From Fallopia convolvulus (lineage: Eukaryota; Streptophyta; Magnoliopsida; Caryophyllales; Polygonaceae): a stretch of DNA of 64,000 nt. The notes under the pieces are model-generated. The model had not been told where the DNA came from, searched no databases, and saw nothing but the letters and a program-made list of their open reading frames with translations. Made by a program: the position numbers and the translations under genes. Positions 34,879 to 47,867 of this stretch are shown in pieces; the stretch's first letter is position 1; every line of letters begins with the position of its first letter. The stretch is from the NCBI GenBank assembly GCA_964016875.1, contig OZ024718.1, positions 9,305,001 through 9,369,000 on the forward strand, in the 5' to 3' direction.

Positions 34879-36385
34879 CCAAAGTTTGAAGCCATTGCAC
34901 GCCAAGAACCACTTGCGGTCCATGAATCGCTAACACAAATAAATCGATAGGAAATGTATGACCCTGCAGAGCAACTAAAGTGGAAGAACATTGATGAGAG
35001 CATAAGAGATATTCTCCATTACCAACAAATACCCGAAATGGTGTGATCGCAGACAGCGGCAACTATAACTTCTCCACGACAGCCGAATGAATAAAGTTGT
35101 GAGTACTTCAGCCGTCAATCAAAACTTGTACAGACATACCAACAATGGATCCCATAATTTTCAAAGATTTGGGATTCGGTGAACCCTCCATAGAATTGAT
35201 TCTAGAGACATCACCAATAACAACGAGATCGTCGTCAATAGCATTCTCACTGTTCTCATCATCAGAATCGTCACAACCTAGCAACGCCAAGAATTTAGGC
35301 TGAGAACGATGGCCACGGGAGTACCTCTCATCACAATTCCAACATAAACATTTTCTAGTACGTTCATTACTTTCCGCAATAGAAAGATGTTTATTTGGAA
35401 GAGAAGAGTAATTACCGTTAGTAGTGGAAGGTTGTTGTGTGGCTGTCGGAGGACCTGAAGGTAGGGTCGGTAACGACTCGGATGAACACGGTACCGACCT
35501 TGCTGCGCTCGGTACCGATCGGGAGCCCCTCGGCATCCAACTGCGTCGGTTGGTGGCCCGCGGTGTCGTCGTATCGATGAAAGACGCGGCTAATTCCCGT
35601 GCTAAGCCAAAAGCCTGAGACAAAGTGGTCGGATTATGTAGATTCAATTCACGTTTCACTGGTTGTTTCAGTCTCGCTTTAAAGAGAGAGATCAGTGTAG
35701 GTTCAGATAAACCGATGACCTTGTTCAATAAGGCCTCAAACTCGGTTTGATAATCCAAAACCGTGGTTTTTTGCTGAAGTTTGGCGAGCAAGCCAACGTA
35801 ATCCTCATAGTGATGTGGATCGAATTGTTGTTGCACTAATAGAAGGAATGCAGGCCAAGTTTCCCCACAATGGTTCCGTCGCTGATAACGAAACAATTCC
35901 GAAGCAGGATGGTCAAAAAGCATGCTAACGAGGCATAGTCGATCCTGATCCGCCTTGTAGAAATAATCAAAATAAGCTTGGATCTTAAAGATCCATCCTT
36001 GCGGATCGGAGCCGTTGAAGCGCGGGGGGTCGACCCGCATTTTTGGTATGGTTTCATGACCCGGTGGCGCCCAAACCATCACACGGTTCTCCAACTGCGG
36101 CGGCGGTGCAGGTGGCGAGGCCGAATTACGGTTTAGCGGCAAAATCTGATTGGCTGCGAGCGCGGGTCCAACCGCGGCGATCGTAGGGTTAGGATTTGCG
36201 GTCTCTGCTGGCGGTGGATTGTGATGATGGTTGAGGATATCGTACACATTATCCGTACGAAGGCGCTTGATTTCTTGATCCCGACGTACGTTTTGAACGT
36301 CCGTCGTCAACTGGAGAAGCATCTCTCGGAGTTCAGCCAAGGCAGTGGGGACGGAAACGGTGGCATCTCCATCGTCGGGATTCAT
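34879..36385 (-). pseudogene. element B gag and protease (broken)
   Basis: Gag runs from the ATG at 36385 for 425 codons to a TGA at 35105-35107. It has a retrotransposon gag core (RFNGSDPQGWIFKIQAYFDY, LLVQQQFDP). Near its end is a zinc-knuckle remnant CWNCDERYSRGHRS whose last Cys is Ser. The frame reaches the protease start (VLIDG) and then stops. Protease sequence resumes at about 35062 (QVVLGVQWLQTLGK) and is cut by the solo LTR. Two CGGTACCG palindromes (35489, 35510) lie inside the gag frame and are translated. Confidence 0.8.
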
Positions 36386-36409
36386 GGTGTTCGTGATGAA
36401 AGCACCAAT

Positions 36410-36689
36410 TGATACGAGCCCGAGGTGGATTCGTACCGGAACCTAGCCTGTTGGTCAAGGCTGGAGACACTCTCGAGGTGAGAACGGCTCGTTAACGTGG
36501 TTGGTGACCACGAAGAGGATAACAAAAAGAAGTTTAGGATAAAGGAATATTTTCTTGATTAATTGAAAACATAATAACATGAGAGTATTTATACTAAGCC
36601 CTAACGGTTCAATAAAAGCGTCCCGGGAAAGAACCGTAAAGAAAACCCGAGAAGGAGTTTATAACACTCTGTTTAAAAATATTACATTA
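36410..36689 (-). repeat. 5' LTR of element B, first part (split by element E)
   Basis: Homologous to the first part of 30470-30904. It is interrupted after CATTA (36685-36689); the remainder lies at 60716-60832 beyond a second CATTA. Confidence 0.85.
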
Positions 36690-37177
36690 TGTTTTGGACA
36701 AAAATTTGACAATAAAACTCTTGCCCTAGATTGGGGCACGATCGAATCTAAAGACAAGGGAATACTTAAGAAAATAATCGGATTGGTGAAATCTCAATAC
36801 AAGTGTTCTCTCTTGGACAGTTTTGTTGTGGTATCACTGTACGTACCATGGAATACTCCGGTTTCATCTATCGCTCTAACCTATATTCTCATCAGATTAA
36901 CCATTATTTCTTTACCCCCCCCCCCCATCTCTATGCTGTTAGGATATATCTTCAGCCATCTAGCCACTACCCACGTTTATCGGAGAAGATAACTGCCACG
37001 AACGGTCAACCCCTGGATGCGCGTCTCTTTCTTGTGATCGAAGCTTTCTTTCTTCGTCTCGGTGACCGTTGAGTTCTTCTCGCTCCTGAAGATTTTTGTC
37101 TTCACTTTCTCTCGTGGTTTCTCACTTGCTCTTGGGTTAATACCATTAAATGGGCCGACTTGGTTTTGGGCCTAACA
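36690..37177 (-). repeat. 3' LTR of element E
   Basis: On the plus strand it begins TGTTTTGGAC and ends GGGCCTAACA. It contains a poly-C run of about 11-12 bases near 36917, longer in the partner LTR. Confidence 0.9.
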
Positions 37178-37634
37178 GTACCCCCAAATCTTGATCCAAA
37201 TCTTTTAGGCGGGATTTTGATCAGATTTGTTGCGTGAGCTACAATTGATGTGTGACACGTGGTTTTGCCCCATCCGTCCGATCATCCTCGGGGAGACGAG
37301 AGGTCATATCAACCAGGCTTTAATTGATCGGGTGTAGATCTCTCGAAGATACGTGGTAATCCTCCTTTGCCTCCCTTCTATTCGTCTTCCTATCACCCCT
37401 TTCTTTCTTTTCCCTATTTTCATCTTACGCATTTTCCATGGCCAAGGTTGGAATCAATTACATGGGTTTTGAGTCTTCCCACTCCCTTGAACCTCATGAT
37501 TATCGTCCTTGCTCCATGTCTTTTGAAGAGGTGGAGAAAATCGTTCAGACCCACGGCTTCCCGGCTGACACCAACTTCCACTGCCCCACGCACGAGGCCG
37601 TGGATTAGATCAAGGAAGGATGGGTTTGCTTTCT

Positions 37635-40499
37635 TGTAACACCCCCTTACTTACCCTGGAGGTATTACCGCCAGTAACCCCGATTAAGACTAAACCGAAG
37701 CTACCCAAGGCTTTAAACTGACTGAACAAACTAAAAACAAGGTAAATGAAACCATTTAAAACCTAACAAAATTAAGTAAAACTTTACAGCAGAAAAGAGA
37801 ATAAAAGGTCTTATACAAGCCTTAACTTAAAAAGAATTAGTAAATAAATAGAACAACCTTCTATTTAAACAAAATCTTCATCCAGTCTTCTTTAAGTTCT
37901 TATTTCTGAAACTCAGCTTCGCTTTGAAGTAGTTCAACCATGATCTTCACTCAAGTATAGCCATTGGAAACCTTTCTTCAACTTCTGGAGCTTCAAACAT
38001 CTGAATCCGCCTCTTGAATCAACTTCCAAGAAGAACCTGATGTATCGTAAACCAACGGTGGACACCAGCCGACCATATAAAAGAAAAGAAAATGGACGGG
38101 TTAGTCTAATGAAAGACTAGCAAGCGGAGAAACTAACTTGGTTCTTATGGTTGTAACTAAACATATTGGCATCCAAATCTGATTAGACTCGGATTATGAT
38201 CCAACAGTTAGCAGTCTTATTGAGAATAAGAAGGAGACTTGCATAATCAAGAGAGATAACACCACCGCTTGAGGTTTCTTTAAGAAGCATAAACAATTGT
38301 TGGGAACTCATATTAATCACATCACATTTTGAAAAGCCTCCATCGACTAATCAGATTGACTTAACCAAAGTTTGATTAAGAATCATTCATAACCGGGAGC
38401 AAGAATGGCTTTCCGACTGGATGAACCATTCAGGTATATTAATGTGCCTAACGCACTTATCTTATATTACTTTCAAAACTTTTCACAAACAGGTTGATGA
38501 TTCATAATCGGCTCGAACTACTGCCGAAATATTTTGGTATTATAGAGATCATCGGAGTATTTCCTCCATGGTCATCTACCCTGTACCAAGATCACAGGAC
38601 TTAAGCTATCCTTAATCTTTCATTTGCATAGGGTGATGTAGAGATCAGAGAGGCCTATTACCCTGTCGTCTACACTGCACCGCCAATTGCACTTAGCTAG
38701 AGTGCGCATCACCCCTCTCACACGAAGAGCAGGAGAAGAGTCATGACCCACCATTAGGATTAGGCCCCTCCTAATGTAATATTCATTTTAAGAGAGGATA
38801 TGGAACCACGTTCCCCTCCCTGAAACTACATTAATTCAATAACAATGTCTCAGCGTGAGACAACATACAAGGTCACCCATAACGGACCTAAATCCAGTTC
38901 TACCACAAAACTGAATAAACAACATGGTCATTATTTCTAACAAATATAACAACCTATCATATTTTAATAAGCACACAAGTTGTTCCCAACACAAATATTA
39001 AATGGGATTCAAATCCTCATTTAATAACCATAATGCAAGAGAGAACCGTCCACTTGCCTTAGAAGACGTGCCAACGTTCTTAGCAATTCCAACCGTAATC
39101 TTTATCATCCTTCTGACAAATATAACAAAAGGATTTCTTAAAAACGAGCTCACGGAATACTTCTTAGTTGTATACACAAATCCTACAACTTTCTAATCGA
39201 TAAACGATTTGATTTCCGAATATCGATTTATAATAAATCCTTAGTTATCATGCTTTAAGGAGCCATCTTGGCGGAATTATAACTAATTATCTACTTCACT
39301 TTTGAAATAATTTTCTAAATAAAAATTGTTCATTAGCACTAGTTCTTAAAGGTGACCGAATCTCAGATCAAACGGATTACCAACGAATCCCGAGTAATTA
39401 TCCGAAGTCCTTTACCTGCCAATCGGTATCAAAACTTGTATTCGCTATAACTGAAGATCCTGACGTCCGTTTCTCTAGCGGTTTGAACCTGTGAGACCGT
39501 ATCAACGTCAAGATTATAAAAACCATAAATTTAATTAGCAAAGCGGAACTGAAAGGCTCTTACAGTGGCTTCGTAATCAACCCGCTAATTAATTTCGATC
39601 GTATATACCTTCACTCGAGCCCATGGCTCGTTTGGCTCGCTAGTGGCTCGATCCCCGAGCCCGAGGGTGGTCGAGTATTGCCCGAGGGTGGCTCCCGTGG
39701 TGGTTGGTGGTCGGAGGGCCTGGTGGTCGCCGGCGGCGTCACATAACGTGGCAGAGAAGAGAGTCGGCGGTGAATTCGAATTCTACCTGATTCCTCTCCC
39801 TTCCTTGAACAAGGCAGCAGCAGCCCAAGCTCACAATTTAGAGAGGAAGAAGAAGAGATGAGGTGGAGGGTGGAGATGGAGGTAAACGGCTGAGGAGGCG
39901 GGAGACGAGGGCAACCGACGGTGAGAATTCTTTCTCTCGAGACCGTCGTTCATTCCGTCCTTTCCTTCTTTTTTGTTTTCAAATTTTGGAGATAACTTGT
40001 AGACTTGATAAGGCAGAGATATATGTCGTAGATGGATAGACTCCAATTCCTTCCCCATTAAGCATAGAAAATATAAGTTTTAAAACTCAAAACCCGTCTC
40101 AGAACGGGACTCGCGTTAAAGCGGTAAAATTATGTACCTCGGGTGGAAAAACTTACTAAACGAAAAACGTCCCGTAAATTATGTAGACCAATAAAACCAA
40201 TTTTCCATGAGTTTATCACGCTACCTTCAATTTTTAAGGCTTCCGTTTCGTATTTTAAATCCTTTCCGGTACATAATTAAAAAGACGGCTTATCCAATAA
40301 ATATTTTTTTTCCACTGAAAAATCCTAGAATTCACACCGATCCATAAAATCATTTCTTTGTGATTTTAGGATATCACCAAAAAATTTCTAGGATTTACTC
40401 TCCAACAAAAATATTGGATTAAGCGTTAAAATGGGCAAAGAGGTTAAAAGGATATCCGAGAAAAATTCAAAAATATCCTTAAAAACCAGAGTTATTACA
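37635..40499. mobile_element. solo LTR (TGTAACACCC family), 2.9 kb
   Basis: It starts TGTAACACCCCC, ends GTTATTACA, and has the duplication TTTCT at 37630-37634 and 40500-40504. It shares its start (ACCCAAGGCTTTAA at about +80) with 43960 and 27871. No coding frame is credible. Large LTRs with TGTAACACCC starts are typical of some chromoviruses; the family assignment is inference. Confidence 0.85.
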
Positions 40500-41759
40500 T
40501 TTCTCGAGTGCCCCTTCACGTTGGGGGCCTTTTTCCCTTTTTCTGCCCTGATCTTGAACTTCCTACTGGCCCTTAGGGCTTCTCCGGCGCAACTGATGTC
40601 GTCTGTGTGGAAGATCTTGTACCAGATAAGTGAGGTGTGTTCGGAGGAGAGGATTGAGTTCTCGGTATCGGACCTCCTGTGTGCTTATCGGGTATGTCCA
40701 CTCAGGGTCGGTCATTTCACCCTTCATGCGAGGGACGCTAAGAATCCATTGATTCCTAAATCGAAGGCGAATGACAAAGAATGGGCTACCCGCTTCTTCG
40801 TGGAAAAGTCTACGCTAGGTCCGACATATCAAGCGGTGTTCTTTGATTCGTGGAATTCCAAGAGTAAGCATTCTTAACCCTAACTTCTGTTTCATTCTGT
40901 CAGTGTCTGCCCCTCTTGTTGACCTTTCTGTTTGGATGGCTTTCATATGCAGTTCCATCGAATTTAGACACCCATGTTTTGGAGTCGGAAGCATGCAGAA
41001 AGCATTTTGCTCTTCCCGAGGTGAGAAGGACATACCGGAAGTCTGCAGAGAAAATGCTTGAGGGTGAATCTAGTAATAGGACGGCAGCTCCTTCTGAGGA
41101 CCAGTCGGACGGGGAGGACGACGCAAAGTCGGGAGACTCGGAGAAGACGATTGAAGATAGAGTTCCTGCGCCCGTGAAGGTTACCAAGGTGGCTGCAAAA
41201 CCCTTAGTGAAACCTACTAGTATATGCCTTTCACTGAGAGTTGAATATTCAGCAGCTTGGAATATATAATTTATTTTTATTTTTTTCAAAAGCTTCCTCT
41301 TCTTTGGGGCGAAACGTTTTTGTTGCGGCTATGATCCAACGTAAGTTGCGATCAAGTGACAAGAAACCCCCTTTGGATCCTAAGGTGAAGATGGAAGTCG
41401 TGGCTAAGGTAACCCCTGCCAAACTATCATCGCCAGATGCCACAGAAGTCATCGATATGGAAGACAAAGTTCCCTCAGATTTGTGGCAGAAACTCCGCGG
41501 TGCTCATGGTTCTGAGAAACCTCTCTTGGACGTCCCTACCTCTACTCTAGTTAGGGATGCTGGTCTGTCGGTTTGGAAGGTAGATATCCACCTTTGCCTT
41601 GTTGTTCCTTCTTCTTCCATATTCTGTCATGACTGATACTCTTTTTATAGGCCTTGCAAGGTGTTCTGTGGGTAGCGGATGCCACCGCTAGGGAAGACCA
41701 GGGTCTGAAAGAGCATCAGTCAAAGTGGGAGGCTAAGAAGGCTATCCTGGAGAGAGAAG

Positions 41760-43131
41760 TGATAACGCCTAATTTAGTCATATTTTATTAGTCTAGTTGC
41801 ATATTAGTTTAGAGCATTTTCATGCATTTTTGTCATATTTTATATTTATTTTATTTTATTATGTGTTCGGAATCTACACTCGTGCTTTGATATTTTTCAG
41901 GTATTTGGAGCTATTTTTAGAAGAGATTTGAAGACGTTTTTGGAAATCAAATAAGAAGAATGGTGCACATCAATGATTATGGGCTTAAGCTAATACGTGA
42001 ATTTGGGCCAGGCCCATATTAATTAAGCGGCCGCGTTGTTTTTGGAAAGGCTGGACCAGTGGACCTGCTTCATATATGCATAGGATACGTACAGGGGTAT
42101 TAATATATATATATATATATAATGACCTTGTTTTAGGGGGGAGCGGAGTTGACGTAGATAATTTAGCTTTAGGTTTTAGTTTTGTTTTTTTAGTTTTTGT
42201 TTTGTTCAGCCGCAAAAGTTTAACGAGGGAGTTCGCCGGTTTGTTTGGAGATTTGTTATTCATGTTCTAGCCCTTTGATTATCTACATATTTGACACTAA
42301 GTTTTCTTACTCCTTTATTGTATTGAATAATTCTTGGCTAGTTTATATTTTATGATCATGTCTTCAATCATGCTTGGCTAAATTCCTAGTTCTAGGTTTT
42401 AGTGATCCATTCAATGTGTATTTAATTAAAATTATGTTCTTTGTCTGAATTGATATATATTTGATTCGATCCTGGATGTTTCATGCCTTAGTAACTTTTG
42501 TGAATGGAAACTTGTTAAAGTTTGAGACTGAAAGGTGAAAACTTTAATAAGTAGTCAGATAGGAAAGTGAGTCTGAAAGGTACTTTTTCCTATCGGAACC
42601 CTAGGATTTGAACCTGAGATTTCTTTATTGCGAAAGTATTTTGATTTCTCTTGTGGATTAATAGTTGTCAGAGAAACCTTAAGTTTGGGTTGAGTTAGCA
42701 AGTCGCGAAAGCGGATGTTAATTCAATTTAATCTTAAATTCTAAGTGATTATTGGTCTAGATTTCAATTGGCAAGTCGCGAAAGCGGATGTTTGTTGGGT
42801 TTAGGCACGTTGCTATCGTTCGAAAGAACTTAGTGATTACCTTAGATAACTACCTTCAAATAATTGGAAATAAATTCAGGCAGAGTATAATTTTATTTAT
42901 TGAAACATTGGTGTGGTGATCCTTAACCTTAGACACATCTATCCCATAGTTTTTTTATCTTTTATATTTGCTTTATTACTTGTTATCTTAGATTAGATTT
43001 CCCATATTTCCTTATGTGTTTTGACCTAATTTACTAGTAGAGTTACAATTGGTATTATATTGGTCCCAGAGTTCGACACCTTGGTATTACAACCGATCCC
43101 GTACACTTGCGGGGTAGGATTTGGCCTATCA
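41760..43131 (+). mobile_element. solo LTR (TGATA...TATCA type), 1.4 kb
   Basis: It starts TGATAACGCC, ends GGCCTATCA, and has the duplication AGAAG at 41755-41759 and 43132-43136. It contains an (AT)n run at about 42103-42121 and two copies of GCAAGTCGCGAAAGCGGATG near 42698 and 42770. It interrupts the last exon of the antisense gene. Confidence 0.85.
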
Positions 43132-43618
43132 AGAAGTGGCCCTTGCGGCTGAACGTCAGAAGGTGGATGCGGGCAAACTTGCTAAGCTTACAGAAGCAGT
43201 CAAGCGTCATTCTTCACAGGCTGCCTTGGATCGATCTAAAGTTGCTGAACTCGAAGCTGTGAACAAGAAGATTCTCAAGGAAGCCAGTGAGATTGGTGCT
43301 TACTTCTCGATGATGTCGCGGGTAGAGATGATCAAACAATTCGTGGCGGGTCAGCACTCTGGTTGGGACCTAGATGATGAGATTGCGACTTTCCATTAAT
43401 GCTATCCCCCCGATAAGCCGGCTTCTGGCGATGAACTCTTTGCCTCTGTGGGTCTCCTGGAAGAAGACACAGAGGAGAAAGATCTTGGCACTGAAGGGGA
43501 CGATGGCGATCGTGGAGCGGGCGCTGACGCTGCATCCGGATTTGGCAAGGGATTGGACGGTCTTCCGGCGAGCGGGGTAGAACAACCGAAGGATGTCTCT
43601 GACAAGGTTGAAGATTAG

Positions 43619-43959
43619 GACTGCGTGCCCTTATAATTTCTTTTGGCGTTTGTGATGTTTTTCTCTGAACGAATTACTTTTGATGTGTACGGGCCGTTTT
43701 AAGGCCGAAAACAATGCTTGTCCGTAATATGGACAAGGCTCCCTGTCGGGAAGGGGATCTAGGTTATTTTGTGTGCATGCATGCATTGTGTTTCATGCGT
43801 ATTTTGCTTGGTTGCATCCTTCCCTTTATGTGCAGGTGTTCCGGGACGATTAGATGCTTTCGATCGAAGGCTTTGGGATGAAGACCCCTGCAGAAGTCAT
43901 TCGTTGTTGGTGGCAGCTGCGCTTACCGAAGGGTGTTTCCAGGCGAGTGACGGATGTCG
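43619..43959. other. 3' flank of the antisense gene within element E
   Basis: Sequence belonging to element E between the antisense gene's stop codon and the next solo LTR. It should contain the gene's 3' UTR; no clear signal is seen. Confidence 0.5.
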
Positions 43960-46900
43960 TGTAACACCCCTATTTTGCAACACTGGGTATTACCGCCAAT
44001 TACCCCGAATTTTACCATCCAAAGTCACCCAAGGCTTTAATAAGAACTTTCGTTCATTACATTGAGAGTTGTTTGACAAATAATGTAGCAGCGGAAAATG
44101 AAGCCCATATTAAAAAGGGTTGAAAAGACGTATTTAAAAATACATGTATGTTTCTCCAAGACAAATCATATGATGATGATTTGCTTGGTTAAAATAGAAG
44201 AGTTGGTGCACTATTTTCTAAATGCTTTGCTCTTTAAAAATTCCTTCCTTCCTTCAAAGTCGTCTTGTCTTGATCTTCTATCCTTGTATAATGCTTCTCG
44301 AATCTTCTAGCCTTTGTCTTCAACTTTGGTGGGAACTTCCTAGAGTCTGGCATAAGTCGCGAAGGGCGAGAAATGCCAGGCAAAAATGCGGAAAAGCGGA
44401 ATTAGTCTAAGGAGACTAAGCAAGCGAGAATCGAAATTATCATGGGTATTATGGTAATTTATAGTATTCGAGAGATATTATCGGGATGTGTTTTTAGATG
44501 TAGAACTTTTTGTGGGGCTTATCGGAATGGAAAGGAGTATATCTCGAGATAAGATAACTCGTTAATCGAGCGAAGAACTACGAGATTGTAGACTTCTTAG
44601 AGTAGAAAGTATGTTGGGAACGTTATTAATTCATACAAGTTTTGAAACCCTCCCGCGCCCTTGTCGGACCTCAACCAACCTTATCTTATTCAGTGCTCCA
44701 GATAGGGGAGGTGGCCCGAAGGCGCTTAAGTACCCGCCCACCTTAGACAAGCCCGAATAAGCATTCAGATTGGAAAGACGATCTTTTCAAGAATCGGGAG
44801 CCGGGTGGTTTTCCAAGCAAGTTGTACTTATTCCGACCCGGTTTTAGTTTCTTTTAATTGTGCTTTGGAACTTATCTTATGTCGTGATAAACTTTCACTT
44901 ACGTTAATGATTTTTAAGAGTGTGGGGAGCCATGAATAGGCCCGGGTCCACTAACAGGAACAAAGTTCCGGGCACCTAGCTAGGGTGCACTCATCCCTCC
45001 GTTGAGCGGGAGCGGCCATAGATCATGATCTTGAAAGTCGCAATTTAGGCATGGTGGCAATACGACTTAGTAGGTTATATAGAGGTGTCGGGTTAATCCC
45101 GTAGCCCTCACTATTTCATCCAATCGATCTCTAAACGAGATCTTAAACAAACAAGGTCACAAACAAGACTAGCGTAATAGTCCTAGCGAATAATAAATAG
45201 CGTAATAACGATAACAATGGGGTCATTATTTCTAACAATCGATATTTCTAGATTCGTTTATTATAAGCAAACAAGTTGTTCCCAACATCGAGAAATTTCA
45301 CGAAATTAATTATCAAGGCTACAAGGAGAAATTCCCCTTGCCTTAGCTTTACGAGCGTTTACGATCAACGAACGGAAATCATTGCCTTAGTCGGAACGGA
45401 AAACTCGACCTAACTACACGAGAGATACGAGCGAACTTTAATAAGAATTTCTTTAATTCTTCTAAAGTTTCAAAATGTCTCTTATATTCCTTTTATAAGA
45501 GGATTAATACTAAAGAATTATTATAATAATAATTTAGGTGGAAGTGATAAAATAATAATATTCTTTATTATTACTTCCTTGTTTGTAATATCCCAAGTAT
45601 TTTATAAAATCTTTATTTTATTTTAAGTATTATATGCTTTCGAAAAATTAAGACATACCATTATTTAAATTATTAAATATTCATTTAACTTGAGGTTAAT
45701 ATTAATTTATAACCTTTTTATTTACTTAAGGTCACAAAAATATCTTCTTATTATTATTAAGTAGATCTTTTATTCTAGGCATGCAAAGTGATAAATTAAA
45801 TAAAGTCCATTAATAAAATATTTCCCATATTATTTATATTCCAAATTGATTATAACAATATTCTCTTGATAGAAAATAAAATAAAGTCCTTATTATACTA
45901 TATCTTTAATCTTCTTCTCATAAATCTTTTTTTCCATACTTTAATCATAATATATATCTTATGACTAACATATCTTATCAACATATATTTAAGTTTATAA
46001 TAAGATTTTTAAATTGACATGAAACCCTTTTTATATTATCAAAATTCTTAAGATAATAATTGTTTTCAACTACTTGATCTAGATCTTTATTTATATTATA
46101 AACTTCAAGTAAGGTAATCATATTATTTATATTATACTTTTCATTTATATAAAACTCATAATTTAATCCCGTAGATTTATTTAAAAATCTTTCCATGTCT
46201 AACTTACTCTATTTCTTTATATAAAAACACATGCAAATTATTTATTTAAATTTATTTAATCCCATACTTGTTCTTATTAACATAATTTATTAAAAATATC
46301 TTACTAATATTATTCCAAAGTATATTATTGGATTAAAAGACATGCAAGACTAATTTCTTTTTAATAAAGTCTTTGTCTTATTAAAATCCCCTTATCTTAT
46401 CCTTTTTCTTTTATATTAGGATAAAAATATGATTAGGTTAATATTATTTTTAAAAAAATTAGAACTCCCATGCTTAAAATTCATTTATATTATTCTTATA
46501 ATTTATTGGAATTTATTTAATGTCTTGCCAAATTTATTTCTTTTTAAAACTTCACATGCATGCTAGTGTTATGCAATTTAATTAAATAAATATCATATAA
46601 ATGTGAAAAAAATATTTTATAAACAATTATAATTAAAATATAAGTCGGGAAATTATACCGAACGAAAACGAGAGCGGAAAGGGCACGAATTTCGAGGTGG
46701 ACGAATTGGGCTTCTTTCTTTTCCTTTTCCTTTAAGAAAAAATCCTGATGGGCTAATAAAATGTAACTGGGCCTATTTAACAATTTTAAACTTCAGCCCA
46801 AAACTCAACAAAAGGCCCAAACTTACATCTTCTTTCCTCCTCCTTCTTCATTCATGTGAAACCAGAGGAGAGAACCAAGACTGACGACGACGACGACACC

Positions 46901-47862
46901 AGGGCGAGGGGCGGCTCAACGATGGACACCGTCGGCCTTCTGGCCGGACGAGCGGCGAGCGCGCGGGGAGGGCGGCCCGACTGGTGGTCGTGGTGGTTCG
47001 GTGGCCAGGATGGAGGAGCAAGCCTTTGTGGATTTTTTTATGGGAAAAATCAGATTTTTAAAGGGCTAAAATTCAAATTTTGGGCAAAATAAATTTCTGG
47101 ATTTTTTGGACAAATAGAAGGACGAATTTGAGATGAAGGATGAGAGGTTTTATTGTGTGAATTTTACTCTTGCTATTTCTCCCTTTAAATAGTAGTGGAT
47201 GAAGCTTTTAGAAGCTTCTCCAATGGTGATGTGTAAGCCTTATGCAGGTGGCTTCTCTAAGTAGAGAAAAATTGATTGGTGGAAGAGATGGCGAGAAGAG
47301 AAAGGCCAAAAATGGAGGTTGAACACATGCATTGAGCAAGCGGCGAATCAATCAGACAATTGATTTGATCAATTGGGGAAGAAGAAGATAAAAGGATTTA
47401 AAATCCTTAATGGGTAGAAGAGTTACTATGGCATAGCGGAAAAGGGAGTTTGTTAGTTTGTGCAATGTGCAAGAGGTTTCGAGTTCGAGTCTCACCTCTT
47501 GCATTTTTATTTTTGGTCCTTTCCCCTTATCTTTATTTGTATTATAAATTTAATTGAATTAAATTTCGAAATTTTATTTAATCTTAATTAATTAAATTTT
47601 ATTTTTCATCTTGATAATCCTTTATAACATTTTTATAATTCATTAAGAAAATTATAAAAATATTTAAACTCTCTATTTAAGAGAAAATATTTAAATGCAT
47701 ACCCGATTTGCTTAATATATTTAATTAAATTCTTAGTTGTCATTTGAGTAACCTTTTATAATATAATATGAAATTATAAAGATTATTAACTTTTCTATTA
47801 TAGAAAAAAATTAATGGAATAAATATCCGTTTTATTTTATTTAGAAATTAGCGGATATTACA
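43960..47862. mobile_element. solo LTR or large-LTR derivative (TGTAACACCC family), 3.9 kb
   Basis: It starts TGTAACACCCC, ends GATATTACA, and has the duplication TGTCG at 43955-43959 and 47863-47867. It is related to 37635-40499 at the start and in an internal GTGC(G/A)CATCACCC-like stretch. Very AT-rich from about 45500 to 46650. No gene. A perfect 9-bp stem-loop lies at 47468-47503. Confidence 0.85.
47468..47503. other. stem-loop with tRNA T-arm-like core in the solo LTR
   Basis: TGCAAGAGG (47468-47476) and CCTCTTGCA (47495-47503) pair perfectly. The loop contains GAGTTCGAGTCTC, close to the pol III B-box/T-loop consensus GGTTCGANTCC. Confidence 0.5.
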
Positions 47863-47867
47863 TGTCG

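Larger units (their letters stand above)
37438..43618 (+). pseudogene. antisense extra gene of element E (PF04195-like 'gypsy-type transposase' domain plus coiled coil), interrupted
   Basis: A plus-strand gene lying antisense between integrase and the 3' LTR. Exon pieces are 37438-37634, 40505-40863, 40953-41219, 41293-41579, 41651-41759 and 43137-43618. The first and last junctions are solo-LTR insertions (37635-40499, 41760-43131); the other three are GT-AG introns. The pieces total 1701 bases and stay in one frame. In-frame stops are TAG at 37606 (likely from TGG) and TAA at 43397 (likely from CAA). The N-terminal half has the hydrophobic FFPFSALILNFLLA and ASPAQLMSSVWKILY text typical of the PF04195 family; the second half is acidic, then a Lys/Glu/Ala coiled coil. 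Extra ORFs here, sense or antisense, are known in Tat-lineage elements. The function is unknown. Confidence 0.8.

Noticed and set aside
40815..41289. Minus-strand ORFs opposite the antisense gene
   Set aside because: The plus-strand frame has the recognisable domain and splice sites; the minus frames are shadows.
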